From positions 248,001 through 312,000 of the forward strand of contig CP081161.1 of assembly GCA_025141675.1 (NCBI GenBank): a stretch of DNA of 64,000 nt. Reading direction: 5' to 3'. Shown here piece after piece: positions 17,601 to 25,590 of the stretch. Each line of letters starts with the position of its first letter. Within the stretch, counting starts at the first letter, position 1. The notes below the pieces were generated by a model that made no database searches, was not told the DNA's origin, and worked only from the letters and a program-made list of their open reading frames with translations. Made by a program: the position numbers and the translations under genes. The DNA is from Rhodobacteraceae bacterium S2214. Its GTDB lineage: Bacteria > Pseudomonadota > Alphaproteobacteria > Rhodobacterales > Rhodobacteraceae.

Positions 17601-19112
17601 ATGTCTGTACGGGCTGCCGCCGATCAAGTTCACCTCGCACTTAACGATGCGCTGGTGTCTGGGAAAATTCCTGCTGACGCGGCTGACGCTGCGAACGCAT
17701 TGCTCAAGCGTCTGCGACAGCCCGTACGGGTCACTCTTTTGGGCCTACCTGGTGCCGGTAAATCAACCTTGGTCAACTTATTGCTGAACGACGCGGTTAT
17801 CCCCGACGGGATTAGCTTGCCGACAACGCAATACGTCCATGGCGATACCCCGTCAGCTGTCATGACGCTCAGCGATGGTCGGCGCGAAACCTTGGACAAG
17901 GCAGATCCGTTTCAAATCGCGGCTGCTTCCCCTATGTTCGTCGAAGTGGCTTTGCCACTGGCAGCACTCGGTCGGATCAACGTGCTTGAAGTTGTGGCCC
18001 CTGCCGTTTTGCAGGACCAACAACGTGCGATGCATTGGGCCGCAAAACGGACCGATCTGGCGCTGTGGTGCACCGACAATTTTGATCGGTCCGAACAAGC
18101 GTTGTGGGACACGATGCCGGATGCCATCAAAGACAACGCATACTTGCTGCTGACCCACGCCGATCAAGCCTTGGCTCGTGGTGAATTGGATCATTTGCTG
18201 GGCAGCATCCGCCAGAATCACGCCTATCAGTTCAACAAAATCATGCCTATCGCGACGCCAAGCGCTATTGCTGCGCGCCAACCTGACGGCAGCGTCGACA
18301 AAGCAATGATGCAAAAAAGTGGTGCATTGACGCTGATTTCTTCGATCCTGAAACAGGTCGATGCGCGGTTGCAAGGCGCGGTTGACGAAGCCGGCGCAAT
18401 GGTCGCGCACTACAAAGATGCGCCAGTCGCAAAAATCGCCGAACCAGTCGCACAAACACCCGTGGCGCAAGAACCCGTCATCACGCCTTCAAAGCCTGTG
18501 AATGTCGTTGAAATGAAGACAGCCAAGCCTGTCGATATGGTCGAAGCAGCAGCCAAATCTGCGCCACGCCCACGGGTCAAATCCAAACTTGTGGCCATCG
18601 AACGATCGCGCCCTACGCAAAAACCGCAGGCAGCCCCGGCACCCGCGCCACAAGCGCCTGTCGCAACAGCACCTGCGGCCGATCCTGCGCCGAAGAAGGC
18701 ACGTCCTGGCTTTATGCCAAAGGCGCGCACGACGGTGATCATTCCCCGTGCGACACCCGAAACATGCGCCGCCTACGATGAAGCAATCGCTTACCTGACA
18801 AAGCAGGGGCGTGCGCTGACACAAGACATGGCCGCAAATGATAACCTGTCGTCCGATCACCTGATGAACGCGTCTGCGGACAATATCATGTGGTTGTCTG
18901 ACTATCTCGAAGATCTGTCTATCGCTGATGATCCTGTGCTCGAAAAGTCCCGCACGCGGGCCTTGGATGCCGCTGAACTGGTCCAGCTGATGCAGATCGA
19001 GAAAAACGATTCTGCGGCGCTTGATGCGCTAAGCTTGGTGATCCAATTGAAACGCGATCTCGAATCTGAAATTGCGCTGGCCCGTCACACAAACCGTCAT
19101 CAAGCCGCATAA
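17601..19112 (+). CDS. P-loop GTPase-like protein with degenerate switch II
   Basis: Unnamed 503-residue protein. Residues about 35-250 are a GTPase-like domain with an intact P-loop (LLGLPGAGKSTLVNLLLND), PTTQYVHGD as possible G2, and THAD in the G4 position. The G3 position reads VLEVVAPA, so the Asp and Gly of DxxG are missing; hydrolysis is doubtful. Residues 270-365 are Pro/Ala-rich and probably a flexible linker; the last 130 residues are helical. Its middle (LALWCT, SEQALWDTMPDAI) parallels the third GTPase of the cluster (VLWCT, SEAAVWAQMPEAV), so the two are paralogues. ATG one base after the phosphatase stop; GGAG lies 11 bases upstream. Confidence 0.8.
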   Translation: MSVRAAADQVHLALNDALVSGKIPADAADAANALLKRLRQPVRVTLLGLPGAGKSTLVNLLLNDAVIPDGISLPTTQYVHGDTPSAVMTLSDGRRETLDKADPFQIAAASPMFVEVALPLAALGRINVLEVVAPAVLQDQQRAMHWAAKRTDLALWCTDNFDRSEQALWDTMPDAIKDNAYLLLTHADQALARGELDHLLGSIRQNHAYQFNKIMPIATPSAIAARQPDGSVDKAMMQKSGALTLISSILKQVDARLQGAVDEAGAMVAHYKDAPVAKIAEPVAQTPVAQEPVITPSKPVNVVEMKTAKPVDMVEAAAKSAPRPRVKSKLVAIERSRPTQKPQAAPAPAPQAPVATAPAADPAPKKARPGFMPKARTTVIIPRATPETCAAYDEAIAYLTKQGRALTQDMAANDNLSSDHLMNASADNIMWLSDYLEDLSIADDPVLEKSRTRALDAAELVQLMQIEKNDSAALDALSLVIQLKRDLESEIALARHTNRHQAA

Positions 19113-19289
19113 AATAAGGGAAAACAGCCCCTGCCGACTTAGCGACGGTTCAATTTTTAAGCGAACTTTTGCCTTAATTCCGCCGCGGCAGACTGTTTCT
19201 TTAGACGGATCAATTAAGGTTCGGGCCGCCTATTGGCCCCAACCAGAGCCAACGACCCGCACAAAACGCGGGCAGGAAAGAACGTGGAT

Positions 19290-21389
19290 ATGGAAAAGTT
19301 GACAAACGATCAGGGTGAGCAGGCCCAAGTGTCACAGCCCGGATTCATGCGGATTGGTCTGAACAAGCTTGAGACCTACCACGACGAACTGAGCGATCTT
19401 GAAGATACCCTTTTCGACATCGAAAAGATTGGCGGCCCAGAAGCGGCCAAAAAGGCGCAAAAGCTGGTCAAACAGCTGCGTGCGTTCGAACCGAACATCA
19501 CGATGATCGGCCAGATTAAGGCCGGTAAAACATCGCTCGTGAACGCCATGGCAGGACGTCCCGGATTGCTGCCAGCGGACGTGAACCCGTGGACGTCCGT
19601 CATCACGTCACTTCACCTGAACACGCCGATGGCGCCCGATGCGCCGCGTGCGTCATTCCAGTTCTTTGACCAGAACGAATGGGATCATTTGGTCGAAAAC
19701 GGTGGCCGTATCGGCGAATTGTCCAGCCGCGCTGGCGCCGACGAAGAAATGAACAAGGTCCGCGAACAGATCGGCCAGATGTACGAAAAGACCCGCGAAC
19801 GGTTGGGACGTAAGTTCGAACTACTGCTGGGGCAACGTCACAACTACGCCGAACTCGACGACGACCTGATGCAGCGCTACGTCTGCATGGGCGATGACTT
19901 CGACGAGATTTCGCAGGCCGAACAGCAGGGTCGTTTCGCCGATATTACGAAATCAGCTGACCTGTACATGGACGCTAATTTCTTGCCGATGCCATTGTGT
20001 ATCCGCGACACGCCCGGCGTAAACGATACTTTCATGATGCGTGAGCAGATCACGATCAAAGCCCTGCGTGACAGTCGGATTTGTGTGGTTGTTCTGTCTG
20101 CACACCAAGCGTTGTCAACGATGGACATGGGTTTGATCCGTTTGATTTCAAACGTGAAAAGCCGTGAAGTCGTGATCTTTGTGAACCGTGTCGACGAACT
20201 GTCCGATCCGGCAAATCAGATCCCTGAAATTCGTGCGTCTATTCTGCAGACTTTGTCTGACAACAACGGCCCCGAAAACTGCGAAGTGCTGTTCGGGTCT
20301 GCCTACTGGGCCAACATGGCGCTGGGCGGTGATCTGACCGAGATTGTCGATGACAGTGCTAACGCCTTGTTCAACTACGCCGAATCGATCCTTGGCGACC
20401 AAGCCACGGATATGGATGCGTTCGAAATGGTCTGGCAATTGTCCGGCCTGCCGCATCTGTTCGATGCGATTTCCGAACGGATCGCCGAAGGTTCTGGCGC
20501 AGAACGTCTGACGTCCATCCGCAAGAGCGCGCAAAACCATGTGGGCGGCCTACGGGCGTCGAGTTCACTGGTGTCCATGCGTCTGGAAGGCGACAATGTC
20601 ACAACGATGGATGAAACGACGCTGAAAGCGCATCTTGATGCCATCGACGCGAAGCATATTCAGAAACTGAATGACGGTCTGGACGAAGTCTTTGCCAAGT
20701 TTAGCCGCCGTATTGATCAATCGAACAAACGATTCCTTGACCGCGCGGTTGAGACGCTGATCCAACACCTTGAAACTAAGGGTGAAAACGAGATTTGGCA
20801 GTATTCTCCTGATGGTCTGCGCATTCTGTTGCGCACCGGTTATCAGGTGATGAAGAAAGACTTTACCGCGATGTGCGACGCGGCTTTTGGTGATGCGGCG
20901 ACTGATCTCACTGATCTTTATGGTCAGGCATTTTCGGTAGATGTCGAAAACTTCACGGTGACACCACCAGACGCACCTGGCGTGCCTGCGCCCGTGTCTT
21001 TGGGACAAACCATCGCGCTTGATCTGCAGACATCGTGGTGGAAAGGCTGGTGGCAACGCCGCAAAGGATATCGTGCTTTTGCCAGCAATTTCTACGAATT
21101 GATCGAGGCGGAAACCGCCCCTATCGTCGATGACCTGAAGAACCGTCAATTAAACGACATCCGTCAAACCGCCCTTGGCGAAATGGCCGATTTCTTGGCT
21201 GAACAACGCGGCATTCTGACGGATATCGCTGAAAAATCTCAAATCGGTCTTGGTGATCTGGAAGGCCTGTTCGGCATTACAGCCCAGCAAGAACGTGAAG
21301 AACTGTTCGACATCATTTTCGAAGATCTCGCGATTGATGACGATGACTACGACGTTGACCCAAAAATATCTGGAGGTGCTGCCGCATGA
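19290..21389 (+). CDS. Dynamin-family GTPase
   Basis: Large GTPase of 699 residues with a Dynamin_N-type domain. G1 is MIGQIKAGKTSLVNAMAG near residue 75, G2 the Thr in NPWTSVITS, G3 IRDTPGVND, G4 FVNRVDEL. The remaining 400 residues are mainly helical, as in bacterial dynamin-like proteins that bind or remodel membranes; a Trp-rich amphipathic stretch (TSWWKGWWQRRKGYRAF, near residue 590) is a good membrane-contact candidate. I chose the ATG at 19290 with AGGAAAG 9-15 bases upstream. A 177-base gap precedes it, the largest inside this run, so it may have its own promoter. It overlaps the next GTPase gene by four bases. Confidence 0.87.
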   Translation: MEKLTNDQGEQAQVSQPGFMRIGLNKLETYHDELSDLEDTLFDIEKIGGPEAAKKAQKLVKQLRAFEPNITMIGQIKAGKTSLVNAMAGRPGLLPADVNPWTSVITSLHLNTPMAPDAPRASFQFFDQNEWDHLVENGGRIGELSSRAGADEEMNKVREQIGQMYEKTRERLGRKFELLLGQRHNYAELDDDLMQRYVCMGDDFDEISQAEQQGRFADITKSADLYMDANFLPMPLCIRDTPGVNDTFMMREQITIKALRDSRICVVVLSAHQALSTMDMGLIRLISNVKSREVVIFVNRVDELSDPANQIPEIRASILQTLSDNNGPENCEVLFGSAYWANMALGGDLTEIVDDSANALFNYAESILGDQATDMDAFEMVWQLSGLPHLFDAISERIAEGSGAERLTSIRKSAQNHVGGLRASSSLVSMRLEGDNVTTMDETTLKAHLDAIDAKHIQKLNDGLDEVFAKFSRRIDQSNKRFLDRAVETLIQHLETKGENEIWQYSPDGLRILLRTGYQVMKKDFTAMCDAAFGDAATDLTDLYGQAFSVDVENFTVTPPDAPGVPAPVSLGQTIALDLQTSWWKGWWQRRKGYRAFASNFYELIEAETAPIVDDLKNRQLNDIRQTALGEMADFLAEQRGILTDIAEKSQIGLGDLEGLFGITAQQEREELFDIIFEDLAIDDDDYDVDPKISGGAAA

Positions 21390-22339
21390 CCCATTCCACT
21401 TCGCTGAACCGTAAGCCACGCATTGCGCTTATGGGTGAATTCAGTGCTGGCAAAAGCACGTTGTCAAATCTGCTGCTGGGGTCACGCCCTTTGCCGGAAA
21501 AGGTAACAGCAACGCGCTTGTCACCTGTTTGGATGGCATCCGGTTCGCAGCCCCCTTACCGCGTTGATGTGGACGGCACGGAAGAACTGATTTCACTGTC
21601 GCATCTCGAAGAAATTGGCGTTGAAAACACACGCGTGATCCGTTTGTTCTTTGAAAGCGATATCCTTGATGTGTGTGATCTGATTGATTTTCCAGGAATT
21701 TCCGACCCGAACATGTCATCTGATGTGGTTGAACGGATGCTGGAAGAAGTCGACGCCGTGCTGTGGTGTACCCACGCGACTCAAGCGTGGCGGCAATCCG
21801 AAGCTGCGGTTTGGGCCCAGATGCCCGAAGCCGTGCGCAAGCGGTCTATCCTGCTGATCACGCGTTTCGACAAGTTGACGACAGAGCGTGACCGCAATCG
21901 TGTCTTGGCGCGAGTCAAGCACGAAACCAAAGGTCAGTTCGGCGCGACCTTCCCCGTATCCCTGCTTCAGGCATTGAATGCTGGCGAAGACTACGATGCA
22001 TGGGACGCCAGTGGTGCTGGCGCGTTCACCGAACATTTGATCGAAATGGTTCAGGAACTGACCATTGCTGTCGCAGGAACAACCGAAACGCTTTACGTGT
22101 CGGCTCCGGAAGCAACAGAAGTCGATGCAACTGACGCAGAAGCTGCGCCGCTGTTGTTGACAGACCCCGTTGTAGACGGTCGCGACCCCGAAGCCGCACC
22201 AGTCGTGCCGCGCCGTGTCAACGCACGTCGCGACGATGCCGCAGATGACAATTCACACAAGCCGCGCCCAAACACATCGCGTCCCGTTTTCCACATGGAC
22301 GACGAGACTGTTGAAAACCCAGCGCAGATTGCATCTTAA
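21386..22339 (+). CDS. Dynamin-like small GTPase
   Basis: 317-residue GTPase, coupled to the dynamin-like gene by an ATGA overlap. G motifs are complete: ALMGEFSAGKSTLSNLLLG (G1, residues about 12-30), Thr in KVTATRLSPVW (G2), DLIDFPGISDP (G3), LLITRFDKL (G4). The last 90 residues are Ala/Pro/Asp-rich and probably disordered. It is a paralogue of the GTPase at 17601-19112 but keeps the switch II Asp-Pro-Gly, so the pair may consist of an active and an inactive partner (inference). Function is unknown; dynamin-type GTPases encoded side by side often work as hetero-oligomers. Confidence 0.85.
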   Translation: MTHSTSLNRKPRIALMGEFSAGKSTLSNLLLGSRPLPEKVTATRLSPVWMASGSQPPYRVDVDGTEELISLSHLEEIGVENTRVIRLFFESDILDVCDLIDFPGISDPNMSSDVVERMLEEVDAVLWCTHATQAWRQSEAAVWAQMPEAVRKRSILLITRFDKLTTERDRNRVLARVKHETKGQFGATFPVSLLQALNAGEDYDAWDASGAGAFTEHLIEMVQELTIAVAGTTETLYVSAPEATEVDATDAEAAPLLLTDPVVDGRDPEAAPVVPRRVNARRDDAADDNSHKPRPNTSRPVFHMDDETVENPAQIAS

Positions 22340-22426
22340 ACAACCGACGCATGTTGCAGTCCCTTTCCCTGTGCGCCCGAATGTCATAAAAGGACTTTGG
22401 GTGTAACGGGATAGAGTGCGCAAGAC

Positions 22427-22789
22427 ATGGCCACAGAAGAATTGGACGCGCTGCACAGCCAGTTTCCAAAGTGTGAAACGCTCGCGTTTGCGGATCTGTC
22501 CACCGAGATGGTTTTGGTTACAAACACCGACGCCCCGCAGCAACGCGAGGCGCTGAACGCGTTGTGCGCAGACGCGGCCAAAAGCCTTGGCAAACCCGGA
22601 AGTCCAAATTTTGGTGATGGTCAAAGCGACACAGCAATGATCGCGACCCGCGATCAGCTGACCATTTTCTTGCGCGCAGCGAACGAACCATCTGACGTTC
22701 TATGCTGCGTCTGTCAGCCGGATATTGACGTGTCATCGTTCCTGACAGCCGCGCGCCCGACGCTTCAAAAAATTAGCAGCGGATCATGA
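22427..22789 (+). CDS. Small roadblock/LC7-like protein
   Basis: 120 residues, cytoplasmic, no signal peptide. The pattern of a short N-terminal helix, a strand (EMVLVTNTD), a long helix (REALNALCADAAKSLGK), then strands AMIATRDQLTIFLRAA and VLCCVCQP and a final helix resembles the roadblock/longin fold that accompanies small GTPases in bacteria. This is a judgement from pattern, not a motif match. It lies 87 bases after the third GTPase gene without a strong ribosome-binding site, and its stop overlaps an 18-codon mini-frame. A role as regulator of the adjacent GTPases would fit. Confidence 0.7.
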   Translation: MATEELDALHSQFPKCETLAFADLSTEMVLVTNTDAPQQREALNALCADAAKSLGKPGSPNFGDGQSDTAMIATRDQLTIFLRAANEPSDVLCCVCQPDIDVSSFLTAARPTLQKISSGS

Positions 22790-22842
22790 TGATCGATCTC
22801 GCAACTCTTCCCATGTCGCACGATGCAGGATCACCTTTGTGA
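22786..22842 (+). CDS. Candidate 18-codon mini-cistron bridging two genes
   Basis: Seen directly: the stop of the roadblock-like gene overlaps ATGATG (ATGA at 22786-22789), opening an 18-codon frame (MMIDLATLPMSHDAGSPL) that ends in TGA at 22840-22842, whose last base is the first base of the next gene's ATG (TGATG). Both junctions are typical coupling overlaps. It could be a translated linker that carries ribosomes from one gene to the next, or a real micropeptide. Without it the downstream gene has no visible ribosome-binding site. Chance arrangement remains possible. Confidence 0.35.
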   Translation: MMIDLATLPMSHDAGSPL

Positions 22843-23618
22843 TGGATAAACAAACCCTTGCCCAGAAACTCGCCGCGCTTTCATCCGAAGGCGAGAGCTT
22901 TGAAAACGGCCTGCGAGTTGTATCTGACGGGACAGAACCGCCGATTCTGACCGCGATCCTGAACGAAATCGACATGACCGTCTTGCCGCGCAAACTGACG
23001 TTCAAGATGAACGGGTCCGAAATATCTTTGGTCGCGGGCGGGCGTCGCCTGCGTGGTTTGGTGCAGGCATCAAAAGACATCACAGGCGTGATGGGCGTGT
23101 TGGGGAAATCCATTTCCCATGATGCGCCGGACGTCATTGATGGTCTGCATGGTATCATTGATCAGTTCACGGCCGCTGCCGGCGAATTGACAGTTGTCAG
23201 TGACGAACCCGACGCGATGGGTGGCCAATCTGACGCGGGTCTAACCGCGCAGAATCTTGCTGCGCATTGGGGCGTTGACCTGAACCCGGCGCCTTTGACT
23301 CCGATGATCTCTTTTGTTCGTGATTGCGGGGATCTGGTCACCGCTTGGGTTGTTTTGAAAGACGGGTCCGAGAACACAACCGGCGGAGATGGCGCAAAAC
23401 TGGCGACATTACGCGCAGCGATTGATGCAAAATGGGACAGTTTTTCTCAATCAGTGGAACAATTAGCGGGTCCAACAGGATTTATTTGCCTGAATGATGC
23501 CTTAGATGAAGCCGGGTCTGTTGCAATCGTAAAGACTTCTTCAGAAGCTGCTATTTTGTGCTATGCGTCTGAAAATATGGCAAATTTGCACAGTGCGTGG
23601 TCAAAATCTAAACTTTAG
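22842..23618 (+). CDS. Unknown cytoplasmic protein of the kinase/GTPase cluster
   Basis: 258 residues; I do not recognise a family. No signal peptide or transmembrane segment. Two similar halves of alternating strands and helices can be seen: residues about 1-125 (ILTAILNEIDMTVLPRKLTF, then GGRRLRGLVQASKDITGVMG) and 130-258 (MISFVRDCGDLVTAWVVLKD, ending AAILCYASENMANLHSAW). The second half recalls a roadblock-type fold, like the gene before it, but weakly. Start at the ATG 22842 overlapping the mini-cistron stop; GTG at 22839 is an alternative. No terminator is visible in the following 200 bases. Last gene of the cytoplasmic part of the cluster. Confidence 0.75.
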   Translation: MDKQTLAQKLAALSSEGESFENGLRVVSDGTEPPILTAILNEIDMTVLPRKLTFKMNGSEISLVAGGRRLRGLVQASKDITGVMGVLGKSISHDAPDVIDGLHGIIDQFTAAAGELTVVSDEPDAMGGQSDAGLTAQNLAAHWGVDLNPAPLTPMISFVRDCGDLVTAWVVLKDGSENTTGGDGAKLATLRAAIDAKWDSFSQSVEQLAGPTGFICLNDALDEAGSVAIVKTSSEAAILCYASENMANLHSAWSKSKL

Positions 23619-23741
23619 GGCCAAAACCGCACTAAACCCTTACGTGTAGTCCAAAAATGAGACTGCCGTTAGGTCAGCTTCCGCACTCAGTTTGGTCATA
23701 AATTTTCCACAAAATCTTATCAAATCTCACCATCAATGACG

Positions 23742-23763
23742 CGAACGAAAACGTTTGCGTTCG
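23742..23763. promoter_or_regulatory. 22-base near-perfect palindrome, possible operator
   Basis: The two halves are CGAACGAAAAC and GTTTGCGTTCG; only one symmetric base pair differs. The centre AAACGTTT with a central CG is the shape of LacI/GalR-family operators. It lies 63-84 bases upstream of the start of the PstS-like/OmpA gene. As a hairpin it would have no useful loop and no T-run, so a protein-binding site is more likely than a terminator. No LacI-type regulator is encoded in the window. Confidence 0.5.
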
Positions 23764-23825
23764 TGGATGGGTCGCTTTTTCAAGTTTAGACGCCCGTTTT
23801 TGTTTGGTTATGAGGAGATTTCGAT

Positions 23826-25418
23826 ATGTTTTTCAACAAGTACAACGCACGTCAAATTGCGGCACGTGCCCTAATTACTTTTGCTGCAGGCGCTTTGCCA
23901 ATGTCAGTTCTCGCAGACGAGGTTACGCTCAAGTCTGCTGACGGAACCGTAAACCTTGTTGGGGAATTCGTCGATTTCGTCGATGACAACTACGTCATCC
24001 GCACCGGCCTTGGCGATCTTCGGATTGCCGCGAACCGCGTTCGCTGTGAAGGCGATGCATGCCCGGTCTTCGATACTGCCACTGCAGACATCCAAATCGC
24101 TGGGTCTGACACAGTTGGTCTTGGCATGATGCCATTGCTGATTTCCGGCTACGCGTCGCACCTGAATGCAGAAGCATCAGTCATCGCGACAGAAACCCGC
24201 GGTCAAATTCTGGCGAACCTTGTTGGTGACGGTGGATTTGGCGATGAAATCGGCAGCTATCTTGTAACATCAACATCGTCCGGCGATGCGTTCTCTACCC
24301 TTCTGGATGGAACGGCTCAAATCGGCATGTCATCGCGCCGGATTCGTCCAGCTGAAGCCCGTGCATTGCGTGACAACGGCGCTGGCAACATGGTCAGCGC
24401 AGAACAGGAACATGTGATTGCGGTGGATAGCCTTGTGGTTATCACCCACCCGGAAAACCCAATCAAAGAACTGTCGCTTGAACAGCTGCGCGGTATCTAT
24501 TCGGGTGCCATCACAAACTGGTCCGAAGTGGGCGGTGCTGATGCTGAAATCAAGCTGATCACACGTGTCGACGGATCCGGTACACGTGCCGTATTCGAAA
24601 GCCGTATCTTTGGTGAAATCGAACCATCACTCGTTTCCACGGCAGCTGTTGTCGAAGGCAACAACGAAATGGCCGCAATGGTGAACGAAGATCCATTTGC
24701 GCTGGGTTATGTTGGCTACGCTTTCCAGCGTGGCGCAAAAGCCTTGTCCGTTGTGAACGAATGCGGAATTTCGGTGACACCTGACGCGTTCTCAGCCAAG
24801 ACAGAAGAATACGCCCTGCAGCGTCGTCTGTATCTCTACAACCGTAGCGACGCGATTGATGCATCCACACAAGATTTCGTGGACTATACCGTGTCCAAAG
24901 ATGCTGATGGCGTGATCGCAAAAGCAGGCTTTATCGACTTGGGCATCAGCCGCCGCGAACAGGCGCTTGATGGCGCACGTGCACGTGCATTGCTTGATCC
25001 AAACGTTGACGCCTACGAAGGCGGCGTGATGCGTGAAATGTTGTCTGAAATGGTTGATTACGACCGCTTGTCCACAACATTCCGTTTCGCGACAGGATCA
25101 TCCCGTTTGGACGAACGTGGCTTGCTTGATATGGCACGTTTGGCCGATTTCCTTGAAGCGCAGCCAGAAGGCACAAAAGTGCGTTTTGTTGGCTTTACAG
25201 ACGGTGTTGGTGCGTTTGATAGCAACCGGACACTTTCAGAAAGCCGCGCGAACCAAGTGATGGCGGAACTTACTGCATTTGCAGGTGATCGTGTCGCAAA
25301 CCTTGAAATGGGCGTGTCCGGCTTCGGCGAGATCGCACCATCCGCATGTAACATCAACGAAAACGGTCGTACGATTAACCGTCGCGTTGAAGTGTGGATC
25401 GAAGCTGCCCGCGGGTAA
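23826..25418 (+). CDS. Periplasmic PstS-like substrate-binding domain fused to OmpA-like domain
   Basis: 530 residues. Signal peptide 1-31 (ALITFAAGALPMSVLA/DE), a 50-residue beta-rich segment (VTLKSADGTVNLVGEFVDF), then a type II binding fold of the PstS kind (IQIAGSDTVGLGMMPLL, DGTAQIGMSSRRIRP, LRGIYSGAITNWSEVGG, RVDGSGTRAVFE) to about residue 400, and a C-terminal OmpA peptidoglycan-binding domain (FATGSSRLDERGLLDMA, GFTDGVGAFDSNRTLSESRA, NRRVEVWIE). Such a fusion would sense or capture an anion such as phosphate while anchored to the cell wall. GAGGAG lies 7-12 bases before the ATG. Same direction as, and 207 bases after, the kinase/GTPase genes. Confidence 0.9.
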   Translation: MFFNKYNARQIAARALITFAAGALPMSVLADEVTLKSADGTVNLVGEFVDFVDDNYVIRTGLGDLRIAANRVRCEGDACPVFDTATADIQIAGSDTVGLGMMPLLISGYASHLNAEASVIATETRGQILANLVGDGGFGDEIGSYLVTSTSSGDAFSTLLDGTAQIGMSSRRIRPAEARALRDNGAGNMVSAEQEHVIAVDSLVVITHPENPIKELSLEQLRGIYSGAITNWSEVGGADAEIKLITRVDGSGTRAVFESRIFGEIEPSLVSTAAVVEGNNEMAAMVNEDPFALGYVGYAFQRGAKALSVVNECGISVTPDAFSAKTEEYALQRRLYLYNRSDAIDASTQDFVDYTVSKDADGVIAKAGFIDLGISRREQALDGARARALLDPNVDAYEGGVMREMLSEMVDYDRLSTTFRFATGSSRLDERGLLDMARLADFLEAQPEGTKVRFVGFTDGVGAFDSNRTLSESRANQVMAELTAFAGDRVANLEMGVSGFGEIAPSACNINENGRTINRRVEVWIEAARG

Positions 25419-25424
25419 TTTTGT

Positions 25425-25450
25425 CGGGCACAGTCAAATGGCTGTGCCCG
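25425..25450 (+). terminator. Intercistronic hairpin after the PstS/OmpA gene
   Basis: Perfect 9-base stem CGGGCACAG (25425-25433) / CTGTGCCCG (25442-25450) with an 8-base loop, seven bases after the stop codon. No T-run follows, so it may only partly stop transcription, or protect the upstream message, rather than be a full Rho-independent terminator. Confidence 0.55.
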
Positions 25451-25590
25451 CATCACCCACTGGTCGCCTGTTTGGCATCCTTTTGCCAACAGCACTTTGA
25501 ATTTTCAGAACCGGTTTCGATCTGCCCACGTGCTGCGATTCATGCCGGTGATATCCTGCACCCTTTGCGGTGTGGAAAAAGGAGATCAAG

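Noticed and set aside
19113..19289. Possible attenuator between the first and second GTPase genes
   Set aside because: Only weak, imperfect pairings are visible and no T-run follows a stem.
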